Assembly (NCBI GenBank): GCA_963773735.1
Contig: CAVZCK010000017.1
Coordinates: 186,001-250,000, forward strand
DNA length: 64,000 bases
Direction: 5' to 3'
Source: CAVZCK01 sp963773735
GTDB lineage: Bacteria; Pseudomonadota; Alphaproteobacteria; Rhizobiales; Rhodomicrobiaceae
Shown here one piece after another: positions 8,282-17,805 of the stretch. Each line of letters starts with the position of its first letter. Position 1 is the first letter of the stretch. The notes beneath the pieces are model-generated. The model had not been told where the DNA came from, did no database searches, and worked only from the letters and a program-made list of their open reading frames with translations. Both the position numbers and the translations under genes were made by a program.

Positions 8282-8980
8282 TCAGCGCGAGCGCGGCCAC
8301 CGCCGCCGTATCGGCGCGCATGACGCGCGGACCGAGCGAGATGGGACAGACGAAAGGCAGGCGCCCGAGCGCTTCGCGCTCCTCCTCGTCGAAACCGCCT
8401 TCGGGGCCGATCAGCAGGGCCGCTAGGTCCTTGAGGAACGCTCTGTAGAGCTTCGAGCGGCGAGGCGACGGACGCGGTTTCGTCGGCGAAAATCAGCACG
8501 CGCTTCGCTGTCCAATCACGCAGGACGCCATCCAGCTTTTGCGGCTCGTGAATGTCCGGCACGCGCAGAACGCCGCATTGCTCGGCCGCCTCGATGGCAT
8601 TCGCCCGCATGCGCTCGATCTTCACCCGCTCGGCGATCGTGCGCCGCGTGATCACCGGCCGCAGCGCCGCAACGCCCATCTCGGTCGCCTTCTGCACCAT
8701 GTAGTCGAGCCGCGCCATTTTCAGCGGCGCGAAGAGAAAATGGACGTCCGGTCCGCCCGTCTGCGGCCGCACCAGCTCGCGCGCAGTCAGCGCGCAGGCA
8801 TTCCGCTTCATCCCCGTGATCTCGGCAAGCCACTCGCCATCGCGGCCGTTGAAGAGCAGCACGGCATCCCCGGCGCGCAGCCGCATGACATTGCCGAGAT
8901 AGTTCGCCTGCGCGGCCGTGCATTCGACCGCTCCGCCCGGCGCGAGCGCGCGCCTCGACATAAAGCCGCAAGCGAGGCAC
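8253..8980 (-). CDS. rsmE: 16S rRNA (uracil1498-N3)-methyltransferase RsmE, two frameshifts as assembled
   Basis: SPOUT-class methyltransferase modifying U1498 of 16S rRNA. Three frame segments are needed. The N-terminus starts from GTG 8980 ('PRLRLYVEA'). The body has 'TAAQANYLGNVMRLRAGD', 'LLFNGRDGEWLAEI' and 'MVQKATEMGV'. The C-terminus has 'LLIGPEGGFDEEE' and 'SLGPRVMRADTAA', the SAM-binding knot. Both shifts, near 8949-8953 and 8440-8450, have the sense of one extra base. The repaired product is about 241 residues, the normal RsmE length. I take these as sequence errors; true decay is possible. No other rsmE copy is visible. Confidence 0.82.
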
Positions 8981-9107
8981 GCGGCATCGCGCCGCTGCCG
9001 CCCGGATTTGCTTTCCTGGTCATAGGTCGCAGATAAAGGCGAGCCGCGCTTCTTCGCAAGCCTCCTTCGCGTTAGACTGCGCCTCCTTGCTACATCACGA
9101 GAAAGCC

Positions 9108-10049
9108 ATGCCAGCCCCGCAAGCAAGGCCAGATAATCCGCAGGTGAGCGATGCGCCGCCGGATAATTGGGTAGACCGCTACGCGCCCGCCGCCACGCGC
9201 CCCTATCTGCGCCTGATGCGCGCCGACCGGCCGATCGGCACCTGGCTCCTGCTCTGGCCATGCTGGTGGTCTGCGGCGCTCGCCTGGGTCGCGGAGGGCC
9301 GCGCCGCGCCCGATCTCTGGCCGCTCGCCCTGTTCGCAATCGGCGCCACCGTCATGCGCGGAGCGGGCTGCATCTATAACGACATCGCCGACCGCAATTA
9401 CGACGCCCAGGTCGCCCGCACGAGGCTACGGCCGATTCCGAGCGGACAGGTCAGCGTCACCGCCGCCGCCATTTTCATGGTCGCGCTTTGCTTCGTCGGC
9501 CTGGCGGTGCTCCTGCAATTCAACGCCTTCGCCATCGCGCTCGGCATCGGATCGCTCGGCATCGTCGCGCTTTATCCCTTCATGAAGCGCATCACCTATT
9601 GGCCGCAGATCGTGCTCGGCCTCGCCTTCTCCTGGGGCGCATTAATGGGCTGGGCCGCGGTTTTCGCGCGTCTCGATGCGCCGGCTCTTATGCTCTACGC
9701 CGCTGCGATCGCCTGGACGATCGGCTATGACACGATTTACGCCCATCAGGACAAGGATGACGATGCGCTGCTCGGCCTGAAATCGACCGCGCTGAAATTC
9801 GGGCCCGCTACCCGGCCCTGGCTGACGCTTTTTTATGGTCTTGCCATCGTGCTTCTTGTCCTCGCCGGTTTCGGCGCGGGCGCCGGCTGGCCCTTTTTCG
9901 TCGGCCTCGTCCTTGCTGGCCTGCAGCTTGCCTGGCAGATTGTCACTCTAGACGTGGACGATCCCGCGAGCTGCCTCACACGATTTCGTTCCAATCGGGA
10001 TTTCGGCGCACTTGTGTTTCTCGCGTTGCTCGCCGATATGGCGATCTAA
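9108..10049 (+). CDS. ubiA: 4-hydroxybenzoate octaprenyltransferase UbiA
   Basis: Integral membrane prenyltransferase that joins 4-hydroxybenzoate to the polyprenyl tail in ubiquinone synthesis. About 313 residues with eight or nine membrane segments. Both Mg-pyrophosphate-binding Asp motifs are present: 'NDIADRNYD' and 'YDTIYAHQDKDDD'. The UbiA-specific 'MRADRPIGTWLLLWPCWW' near residue 35 distinguishes it from heme or chlorophyll relatives. ATG 9108 is preferred over the in-frame TTG at 9087. It is divergent from rsmE with a 127-nt gap that must hold both promoters. Confidence 0.93.
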   Translation: MPAPQARPDNPQVSDAPPDNWVDRYAPAATRPYLRLMRADRPIGTWLLLWPCWWSAALAWVAEGRAAPDLWPLALFAIGATVMRGAGCIYNDIADRNYDAQVARTRLRPIPSGQVSVTAAAIFMVALCFVGLAVLLQFNAFAIALGIGSLGIVALYPFMKRITYWPQIVLGLAFSWGALMGWAAVFARLDAPALMLYAAAIAWTIGYDTIYAHQDKDDDALLGLKSTALKFGPATRPWLTLFYGLAIVLLVLAGFGAGAGWPFFVGLVLAGLQLAWQIVTLDVDDPASCLTRFRSNRDFGALVFLALLADMAI

Positions 10050-10098
10050 GAGGCCATATCTCCGACCGGCTCCGGTCAATTCAAGCAGGCGAAAAGAC

Positions 10099-10904
10099 GT
10101 GCTGGATCGAGATCAGATTTCTGAAGACGAAGTTTTGCTACAAACGCCGTCCGCGAAGCCGGCGCGCTGGCGATGAGCTTTTTCGGCCGCGGCCTCAAGG
10201 GCACCCACAAACCCGACAACACACCCGTCAGCGAAGCCGATCTTGCCGTTGACCGCCTGCTTCATCGAGCGCTTGACCGCACGCGACCGTCCTATGGCTG
10301 GCTGTCGGAGGAAAGCGCCGACAATCCGCACCGGCTCGACGCGGCGCGCGTCTGGATCGTCGATCCGATCGACGGAACCCGCGCCTTCCTCGCCGCCCTG
10401 GCGGAATGGACGATCGCGGCCGCCCTTGTCGAGGATGGCGAGCCGGTGCTCGGCGTCGTTTTCAATCCGGCGACGGCTGAAATGTACACCGCCCGGCGCG
10501 GCAGCGGCGCCTTCCTTAACGGCGTCCGCATCGCCGTCCCGCGCCGCGGAGAAATCGAAGGCAGCCGCCTGATTGTGACGAAAGGCTTCTTCAAGCATAA
10601 AGTCTGGAGCGAGCCCTGGCCCCCGGTCGACCGCGTCTGGGTCAATTCGATCGCCTACCGGCTTGCCCTGATCGCCGCCGGCCGGGCGGACGCAACCCTC
10701 TCCCTCTCCGCCAAATCCGAATGGGATCTTGCGGCGGCCGCGCTTTTGGTGCAGGAAGCTGGTGGCAAAATCACCGACGCGGCGGGCGCGGCGCTCAGCT
10801 TTAACCAGCCAACTCCGCGCATCGAGGGTCTGGTCGCGGCCAGCCCCGCGCTGCACGATCTCCTGATCGAACGCACAAAGACGGTTGTGGCAAAGCACAA
10901 TTGA
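10099..10904 (+). CDS. 3'(2'),5'-bisphosphate nucleotidase (CysQ/IMPase family), frameshifted as assembled
   Basis: Mg-dependent phosphatase of the inositol monophosphatase fold. Metal-binding motifs are intact: 'WLSEESAD', 'WIVDPIDGTRAF' and the C-terminal 'SEWDLAAAALLVQEAGG'. From ATG 10173 the frame gives only 243 residues and lacks the normal first helix. The missing helix lies just upstream in another frame: GTG 10099 reads 'LDRDQISEDEVLLQ', then 'AVREAGALA' continues in the main frame after a one-base loss (or two-base gain) at 10141-10147. Repaired length is about 268 residues. Family is certain; PAP nucleotidase versus inositol phosphatase is not. Confidence 0.82.
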
Positions 10905-10923
10905 GGATCGGGTCCATCGCGGC

Positions 10924-11175
10924 ATGACGACCGGCAAGGAAACGGTGCCCAAGCAGCTTCTGCATCTCGTTTTCGGAGGCGAGCTCAAAAATCTGGAGGC
11001 CGTCGAGTTCAAGGATGTCGCGAAACTCGATATCATCGGCATCTATCCAAATTACAAACAAGCCTACGACGCCTGGAAGGCAGCGGCGCAGCGGACGGTC
11101 GACAACGCCATGATCCGCTATTTCATCGTCCACATGCACCGGCTTCTCGATCCCCGCGACGAGAAGCAGCGGTAG
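10924..11175 (+). CDS. DUF4170 protein
   Basis: 83 residues, soluble, no signal peptide. The conserved core is 'LLHLVFGGELKNLEAVEF', 'IIGIYPNYKQAYDAWK' and 'QRTVDNAMIRYFIVHMHRLL', which I recognise as the DUF4170 family. It lies between the phosphatase and the lipid A genes, its usual neighbourhood in Hyphomicrobiales, and may be co-transcribed with the phosphatase (gap 19 nt). Function unknown. ATG 10924 fits the family start; the same frame is open from 10885. Confidence 0.8.
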   Translation: MTTGKETVPKQLLHLVFGGELKNLEAVEFKDVAKLDIIGIYPNYKQAYDAWKAAAQRTVDNAMIRYFIVHMHRLLDPRDEKQR

Positions 11176-11186
11176 CGGCAACGAGC

Positions 11187-11297
11187 GCGGGATGAGGAAA
11201 AGCGGGAACCGGTTTTCCGCCCACATCCCGCTCTAAATGATTGGAATTGATCACTGTCATCGATTTTGGATTGATTCAATCCAAAATCATCGTGATC
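11187..11297. repeat. Double-palindrome intergenic repeat of rhizobial type
   Basis: Two adjacent stem-loops fill the gap before the DUF374 gene. The first pairs GCGGGATG (11187-11194) with CATCCCGC (11224-11231) around an inner GGAAAA/TTTTCC stem. The second is a long palindrome from GATCAC (11249) to GTGATC (11297) centred on TTGGATTGATTCAATCCAA. From memory, near-identical units are widespread in Hyphomicrobiales intergenic DNA; copy number here needs a genome search. Confidence 0.7.
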
Positions 11298-11368
11298 TAA
11301 GGCGGCGCAAAACCAGAGCGGCGCGGGACAAGCCCGGCGCAGCACGCGCCGCGACGAGGGACCGATTG

Positions 11369-12064
11369 ATGTTGAAGCGTTTCATGCGCTCGGAAGCATT
11401 CTTATCGGCAGCGGGATGGCTCGCAGCGGCCTATATCAAGCTTGTTGCGCGCACCGCCCGCGTGATCAAGGAGCCAGCCGACCTCGAGGACAGGCTGCTG
11501 CCCGAAATGCCCTTCATCACCGCAATGTGGCATGGCCAGTTTCTCATGGTCCCGCCGCTCGTGCCGAAAGCGTTCAAGGTCAATTGCATGGTCGCCCGGC
11601 ATGGCGATGCGGAAATCGTCGGCCGCAGCCTCAAGCACTTCGACCTCGGCCTCGTTCGCGGCGCCGGGGCGGGCCGGCGGCGCAAGGATCGCGGCGGTGC
11701 GAATGCGCTGCGGGCCGGGATCAAGACCTTGCAGGACGGCAAGATGCTCAGCATGACGGCCGATGTTCCGCCGGGGCCCGCGCGCCATGCCGGATTGGGC
11801 ATCGTCACGCTGGCGCGACTGTCCGGCCGCCCGATCATCCCGATGGCGGTGGCAACGAGCCGGTTCCTGACGATGAGCACCTGGAGCCGCTTCACGATCA
11901 ACCTGCCCTTCTCAAAGCTCGCTTTCGTCTCCGGCGGCAAAATCGAGGTGCCGCGCGATGCCGGTGAGGCCGAGATGGAAGCGGCGCGGCTCGCCGTGGA
12001 AGACGGCCTGAATGCGGTAACCCGCCGCGCTTATGAGCTGGTCGGCCGCGACCTCGCCGAAACC
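11369..12064 (+). CDS. DUF374 lysophospholipid acyltransferase-like domain, in one frame with waaA
   Basis: About 232 residues from ATG 11369 (GAGGG ribosome site upstream). The N-terminal membrane helix is followed by the DUF374/LPLAT core: 'MPFITAMWHGQFLMVPP', 'NCMVARHGDAEIV', 'GGANALRAGIKTLQDG' and 'LARLSGRPIIPMAVA'. This family is related to lipid A acyltransferases and is normally a separate gene just before waaA. Here the frame has no stop and runs straight into the Kdo transferase starting near Met 12065, giving a fused product of about 678 residues. Either a real fusion or a lost stop; I cannot decide from sequence alone. Confidence 0.82.
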
Positions 12065-13406
12065 ATGCCCGTCAGCGCCGGAGGCAGCGTCGTGCCTGGA
12101 GCAAGCTTTCGCGCCTATCGCGCCATCAGCCGGATGATCCATCCGATCGCGCGCCCGTTCCTGCGCCGCCGCAGCCAGCGCGGCAAAGAGGTTCCGGAAC
12201 GCCTCAATGAGCGCATGGGCATCGCCAGCCTGCCCCGGCCTGCCGGCACTTTGCTGTGGTTCCACGCCGCCAGCGTCGGCGAAACCAATGTCGTGCTGCC
12301 GCTGATCGACGCCTTGCGGCGGGAGCGGCCCGATCTCGGCATTTTGCTGACGACCGTTACCGTCACATCGGCGCGCATCGCCGCCGCCCGTCTGCCCAAG
12401 GGCGCAATCCATCAATTCGTGCCGCTCGATACACCGGCTTTCGTGAAGCGTTTTCTCAATCACTGGCGTCCGAGCATGGCGCTGTTCATCGAGTCCGAGA
12501 TCTGGCCCAATCTGATCATGGATGCCGATAAGCGCCGCATTCCGCTGTTCCTGCTCAATGCGCGCATTTCCGACCGCTCCTTCAAGCGCTGGCTGAAGCT
12601 CAGGGGGCTCAGCAGGCCGATCTTTTCCCGATTTGCGGTCGTCCTGGCGCAGAGCGACGCGCTCGCCAAGCGCCTCGTAAAGCTGGGCGCGCGCAAGGTG
12701 ATCTCGGCTGGGAATCTCAAATTCGAACTCGCCGCCGCCACCGACCGATCCGGCCGAGCTGGCGCGGCTCAAAGATGCGGTCGGTGGCCGCCCGGTCTTC
12801 CTCGCCGCCAGCACGCATCCTGGCGAGGATGAGATCGTCATCGAAGCTCATAAGGCGCTGGCCGCGGCCCGTCCGGACCTCCTCACCATCATCGTGCCGC
12901 GCCATCCTGAGCGTGGATCGGAGATTGCCGCGATGATCATGGGCCAAGGCCTTCGCGGCGCGCGGCGCTCCGCGGGCGCGGCGCCGCTGGCTGAAACCGC
13001 GATCTATGTCGCCGATACGGTTGGCGAGCTTGGCCTGTTCTATTCGCTCGCGCCCTTCGCCTTTATCGGCGGCTCGCTGGTGCCGCATGGCGGACAGAAC
13101 CCGATCGAGGCGGTAAAGCTGGGCGCCGGCGTGATTACCGGACCGCATTGGCACAATTTTCCGGAGGTCTATCAGGCGCTTGCGCAGGAGGGCGGCTGCC
13201 GGTTCGTGACCTCGCAGGAAGACCTTATCCAGACGGCGCGGGCGCTGTTCGATGATCCGGCGAGTCTCGATCTGATGCGCTCACGCGCCGAGAACACGGT
13301 CAAGGAGCTGAGCGGCGCTATGGAGCGGACGCTCGAAGCTCTGGAGCCGTTCCTGCCGCCGAAACAGCCATCCGCGCTGCCCGGTGGGGCGCTCTATGCG
13401 CCTTGA
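12065..13406 (+). CDS. waaA: 3-deoxy-D-manno-octulosonic acid (Kdo) transferase, frameshifted and fused to DUF374
   Basis: Transfers Kdo from CMP-Kdo to lipid IVA at the inner membrane. The N-terminal GT-B half has 'RRSQRGKEVPERLNERMG', 'LLWFHAASVGETNVVLPL' and 'LFIESEIWPNLI'. The C-terminal half has 'RPVFLAASTHPGEDEIVI', 'IIVPRHPERG' and 'FAFIGGSLVPHGGQNPIE', as in all WaaA. The two halves lie in different frames; the shift, with the sense of one extra base, is at about 12731-12745 in a GCC/ACC-rich stretch. Repaired length from Met 12065 is about 446 residues, a little over the usual ~430. The 3' end overlaps lpxK by 11 nt. Confidence 0.85.
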
Positions 13407-14439
13407 GGCGCCTCGCTGGTGGTACGGCTCGCGCCCGTCCGACCGGCTGAAGGCCGCGCTGCTGTCACCCGCTTCCTGGCTTTACGGATTCGCTGCGAAC
13501 GCCCGTTTCGCACTGACGACGCCTTACCGGTCCAGCCTTCCCGTCATCTGTATCGGCAATTTCACGGCCGGCGGCGCCGGCAAGACGCCGCTTGCGATTT
13601 ACGTCGCGCAGACGATGCCGGCGTTAGGGTGCAAGCCGGCCTTCCTCACCCGCGGCTATGGCGGCCGGATTGCCGGGCCTCATCAGGTGGACGCCGAGCG
13701 CGACACTGCGGATGATGTCGGCGATGAAGCCTTGCTGCTCGCGCGTGTCGCCCCGACCTTCGTCAGCGCCGACCGGCGGGCGGGCGCGCGGGCGATCGAG
13801 GCGAGCGGCGCCGACCTCATCATCATGGATGACGGCTTCCAGAACCCGTCACTTTTCAAAAACCTTGCGCTTGTGGCGGTCGACGAGGCGGCCGGGCTCG
13901 GCAATGGCCGCGTGTTGCCGGCCGGCCCGTTGCGGGCGCCGCTCCCAGCGCAATTGAAGCGGGCGGACGCCATCATCGCGATTGGCGGCGGTGGAACCGA
14001 CACCGTTGCCGCGCTCGACTCGCGCCTGCCTATCCTTGAGGCCGAGATCGCTCCGGCGGGCGATGTGTCCTGGCTGATCGCTGGCCCGGTGCTTGCCTTT
14101 TCGGGCATCGGCCGGCCCACAAAATTCTTCGCCACGCTCGAACGCCTTGGTGCGCGCGTGATCGGCACGGCTGCCTTTCCGGATCATCACTGCTTTAGTT
14201 CCGCCGAAGCCGCCGACCTCCTTGCGAAGGCCGAAGCCGCCGGCGCGCGGCTTGTCACGACCGAGAAAGACTGGGTACGGATTGGCGGCGGCGACACGGT
14301 GCTCGCCAAGCTGCGGGCGAGGAGCCACACACTCCCGATCACCCTGGAGATGCCGGCCGAAAGCCGCGCGATGCTGAAAAATTTGCTGCTTCGGGTATTC
14401 TTCAAGAACGCGGCGAGCCAAACCGCAGAGGCCGACTAA
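13396..14439 (+). CDS. lpxK: Tetraacyldisaccharide 4'-kinase LpxK
   Basis: Phosphorylates the 4' position of the lipid A disaccharide. 347 residues with an N-terminal membrane anchor region. The P-loop is 'NFTAGGAGKTPLAIYVAQ' near residue 56, followed by 'AFLTRGYGG', 'VGDEALLLAR' and 'IIMDDGFQNPSLFKN', all LpxK hallmarks. The C-terminal 'ARLVTTEKDWVRIGGG' is also conserved. It starts inside the end of waaA (11-nt overlap) and its frame is intact. Confidence 0.92.
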   Translation: MRLEAPRWWYGSRPSDRLKAALLSPASWLYGFAANARFALTTPYRSSLPVICIGNFTAGGAGKTPLAIYVAQTMPALGCKPAFLTRGYGGRIAGPHQVDAERDTADDVGDEALLLARVAPTFVSADRRAGARAIEASGADLIIMDDGFQNPSLFKNLALVAVDEAAGLGNGRVLPAGPLRAPLPAQLKRADAIIAIGGGGTDTVAALDSRLPILEAEIAPAGDVSWLIAGPVLAFSGIGRPTKFFATLERLGARVIGTAAFPDHHCFSSAEAADLLAKAEAAGARLVTTEKDWVRIGGGDTVLAKLRARSHTLPITLEMPAESRAMLKNLLLRVFFKNAASQTAEAD

Positions 14440-14672
14440 ACGCGCCGCCCGCTGCGGCCTCTCAGCTCCAGAAACCGCTCAAGCGAGGCCCGGGCGTCAG
14501 TATAGGGCTCCTGCAGCTCGACGCTCCAATAGCGAAGGCTCTCGAGCGGAATCATCTGCCCCGTGACGGCGCAGCGGACAAAGCTTCCAGGCTTCAGCAC
14601 CTGAAATTCGCCGTCCAAATAGCGCAATTTCGCTTCGCCGGTCTGGCCAATCTCTCTGTCGTAACAATTCAT
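14436..14672 (-). CDS. DUF2093 protein
   Basis: 78 residues, soluble. It carries 'AKLRYLDGEFQVLKPGSFV', 'CAVTGQMIPLESLRYWS' and 'QEPYTDARASLERFLE', which I recognise as DUF2093, a small alphaproteobacterial family usually found beside lpxK or xseA. Function unknown; the single Cys and compact strand-rich sequence suggest a small beta domain. It overlaps the lpxK stop by 4 nt tail-to-tail and lies downstream of xseA on the same strand, separated by 112 nt. Confidence 0.82.
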   Translation of the reverse strand: MNCYDREIGQTGEAKLRYLDGEFQVLKPGSFVRCAVTGQMIPLESLRYWSVELQEPYTDARASLERFLELRGRSGRRV

Positions 14673-14784
14673 TCAAATCACTTGGCGTTTCGCGCGCTCC
14701 ACTAACACTATTGGAGATTTCCTGAAGCTTGTACAGATGAACGTCGGGTTTAGCATTTTCAAGCGAGGGCGAACTGCGGCCCGG

Positions 14785-16366
14785 TCAGAATAATTGTCCC
14801 TGTTGGCTTTTTTTTTTTTTCGGCCTTCCGGCGCGGGTTTTTTCACAGGCTTCTCCCGATCCTGCGGCCTGGTCCCAGCGCCATCGATCCCGGCGCCGAC
14901 CCGCCCGTCGGCAAATTCAAGCTCCACTCGGCCCGCCGCGCGCGCCTCCGCCACCCGCCGGATCATGCCGCCGTCTGCGTCCCTCACCAGCGCGAAGCCG
15001 CGCTCCAGAACGCTTTTGTGGCTCAGCGATCTGAGCAGCTGGCCGAGCGCTTCGAGACGGCGCCGGCGCTGATCGGATGGCGGCGATCAGGCACTGGCGG
15101 GCGCGGGCGCCGAGCGGATCGAGCCGCTCGCGGGCGCGTCTTGCCGGATGGCGCAGCAGCGCCGGCGTCAGCCGCGCGGCACGGCGGCCGAGCAGAACAT
15201 GGCGCTGCTGCACCAGACGGCGCACCACCTGGCGCATCTCGCGGTCGATCGCGCCGACCCGCTCGCGGCAGCGCTCGGCGCGCTGCGCGATCAGCCGGAC
15301 GTCGAGCCGCCCTCGCCATCGCTCCAGCCGCCCGCGCTTATCCGCCGCAAAGCTCCTGAGCGCCTGGCCGAGCCGGCCGCTGGCGCCGTCGAAACGCTGG
15401 CGGGCAAAGCCGATCAGATCCTGCGGCTTCGGCAGCCCACGGGCGGCGGCGCGCAGATCGGAGCGGTTCGCCTCGATGCCGCGCGTGATGGCATAGCGCA
15501 GGCGCTCGCGCAATTCGGCCATGCGCAGGATCAGCTCGCTATGCTTCGGCACCGCCCATTCCGCCGCCTTGGTCGGCGTCGGCGCGCGGGCATCGGCGAC
15601 GAAATCAATGAGCGTCCAGTCAGTCTCATGGCCGACGGCGGAGATGACCGGAATCCGGCTGGCGGCAACGGCACGCGCCACGATCTCCTCGTTGAAGCTC
15701 CAGAGGTCTTCAAGGCTGCCGCCGCCCCTCGCGACGATCAGCACGTCCGGGCGAGGAACGACGCTATCGGGCCCAAGCCTGTTGAAGCCTTCGACGGCTG
15801 CCGCCACTTCAAGTCGCGCTGGTGTCGCCCTGGACGCGCACCGGCCAGACATAGACACACGCCGGAAAACGCTCGGCAAAGCCGTGCAGCATGTCGCGGA
15901 TCACGGCGCCGGTCGGCGAGGTGATGATGCCGATGACGCCCGGCAGAAAGGGCAGCGGCCGTTTGCGGGCCTCGTCGAACAGCCCCTCGGCGGCGAGCTT
16001 CTTCTTGCGCTCTTCCAAGAGCGCCATCAGCGCGCCGATGCCGGCGGGCTCCAGCGCTTCGACGATGATCTGATAGCTCGACTTGCCCGGATAGGTGGTC
16101 ACGCGGCCCGTCGCGATCACCTCAAGCCCTTCCTCGGGCTTGAACCGCAGGCCGGCGAACACACCTTTCCAGATCACAGCGTCGATCTTGGCGCGGTCGT
16201 CCTTCAGCGCGAAATAGGCATGGCCCGAGGAATGCGGGCCGCGAAAGCCGGAGATCTCGCCGCGCAGGCGCACATAGCCGAATGAGTCCTCGACCGTGCG
16301 CTTGATCGCGGCCGAAAGCTCGGAAACGGTATATTCGGCCACATTGCCAAGAATGATCTCGTCCAT
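14785..16366 (-). CDS. xseA: Exodeoxyribonuclease VII large subunit XseA, three frame breaks as assembled
   Basis: Large subunit of ExoVII, which degrades single-stranded DNA. ATG 16366 has GGAG upstream. The N-terminal OB domain ('YTVSELSAAIKRTVEDSFGY', 'GHAYFALKDD') is in frame one. The catalytic region ('LIVARGGGSLEDLWSFNEE', 'VISAVGHETDWTLIDFVAD') and coiled coil are in frame two after a shift near 15811-15826. 'LERGFALVRDADGGMIRR' is in frame three after an extra base near 15075. A 13-T run (14808-14820) separates this from the usual ending 'QQGQLF', whose stop is at 14785. Repaired length is about 526 residues. Confidence 0.85.
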
Positions 16367-16458
16367 CGGCTCCAATCTAGCGGCCCCTGTGAAAGGTGCA
16401 ACTTAATGGCAATTCGTGCTATCGGGCGTCTCCAGAAGCTGAATAACATCATCAGACC

Positions 16459-17739
16459 ATGAACGTTCTGCTCATCGGCTCCGGCGGCCGCGAACATGCC
16501 CTTGCCTGGGCGATCAGCGCCAGCCCACTTCTATCTCGGCTTTATTGCGCGCCCGGCAATGCCGGAATTGCCGAGGTGCGCCGAATGCTTAAGCCTCGAT
16601 AGCGCCGATCATGAGGCGGTGATCGGGTTTTGCCGGGACAAGGATATCGATCTTGTCGTGGTCGGACCGGAGGCGCCGCTCGTCGCGGGACTTGCCGACG
16701 ATTTGCTTGCCGCCGGGTTCAAGGTCTTCGGCCCCTCGAAAGCGGCGGCGCAACTCGAAGGCTCGAAGGGCTTCACCAAGGATCTGTGCCGCGAGTTTTC
16801 CATTCCGACCGGCGCCTATGGCCGTTTTGGCGACGCGCCGGCGGCCAAGGCCTATTTGGCGGCGCAGAAACTGCCGATCGTGATCAAGGCGGACGGGCTC
16901 GCCGCCGGCAAGGGCGTCGTCATCGCCGAGACAAGCGCGCGAGGCGGAGCGCGCCATCGAAGCCTGCTTCGCCGGTCGCGTTCGGCGCCGCAGGCGCCGA
17001 GATCGTCATCGAGGAGTTCCTGGACGGCGAGGAGGCGAGCGTCTTCGCACTCTGCGACGGCCGCAATGTGCTGCCGCTTGCCACCGCGCAGGACCACAAG
17101 CGCGTCTTCGACGGCGACACCGGCCCCAACACCGGCGGCATGGGTGCCTATTCGCCGGCGCCGGTGATGACGCCAGAGATGACCGCCCGCGTGATGGACG
17201 AAATCATCCGCCCCACGGTGCGCGCCATGGCCGCGCGCGGCACGCCATTCAAGGGCGTGCTCTATCTCGGCGTCATGATCACCAGGGACGGGCCCAAGCT
17301 CTATGAGTACAATGTCCGCTTCGGCGACCCCGAATGCCAAGTCTTGATGCTACGTTTGAAGTCGGACCTGCTCGCCGCGCTGCTCGCAACAGCGGATGGC
17401 GTGCTCGACCGTTTCGACCTGCGCTGGCGCGATGAAGCGGCGCTCACCGTCGTGATGGCGGCACAAGGCTATCCCGGGGAGTACGAGAAGGGCAGCGAAA
17501 TCAAGGGTCTCGATGAGGCATCGCAAGTCGAAGGCGTGACCATTTTCCATGCCGGAACGCGGCGCGACGGCGGGCGCATTCTCGCCGACGGCGGCCGCGT
17601 GCTCAATGTCACCGCGCTCGGCCGCACCGTGTCGGAAGCGCGAGACCGCGCCTATGCGGCGATTGCGAAAATCGACTGGCCCGGCGGTTTTTGCCGGCGC
17701 GATATCGGCTGGCGCGCCATCGAGCGGGAGAAGTGGTGA
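16459..17739 (+). CDS. purD: Phosphoribosylamine-glycine ligase PurD, three frameshifts as assembled
   Basis: ATP-grasp enzyme of purine synthesis (GAR synthetase). Start ATG 16459, 'NVLLIGSGGREHALAWAI'. Four segments give a complete PurD: N-terminus to 'GNAGIAEV'; 'VVVGPEAPLVAGLADDLLAA' to 'IKADGLAAGKGVVIAET'; a short 'EAERAIEACFAG'; and 'IVIEEFLDGEEASVF' to the end, including 'TGGMGAYSPAP' and 'EYNVRFGDPECQ'. Each shift has the sense of one extra base: about 16578-16582, 16937-16941 and 16975-16977. Repaired length is about 425 residues, exactly usual for PurD. Because purD is needed for purine synthesis, error in the sequence is likelier than decay. Confidence 0.88.
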
Positions 17740-17805
17740 GACAATTGCCTGGTCTCTTTCCCGACCGCATACCCTTTGGCGTTCCAAATCGGCGGACGGA
17801 GCACG

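Noticed and set aside
14436..14790. XseA continuing to 14673
   Set aside because: The extra residues after the poly-T run are unrelated to XseA; the standard ending 'QQGQLF' lies in the adjacent frame and stops at 14785.
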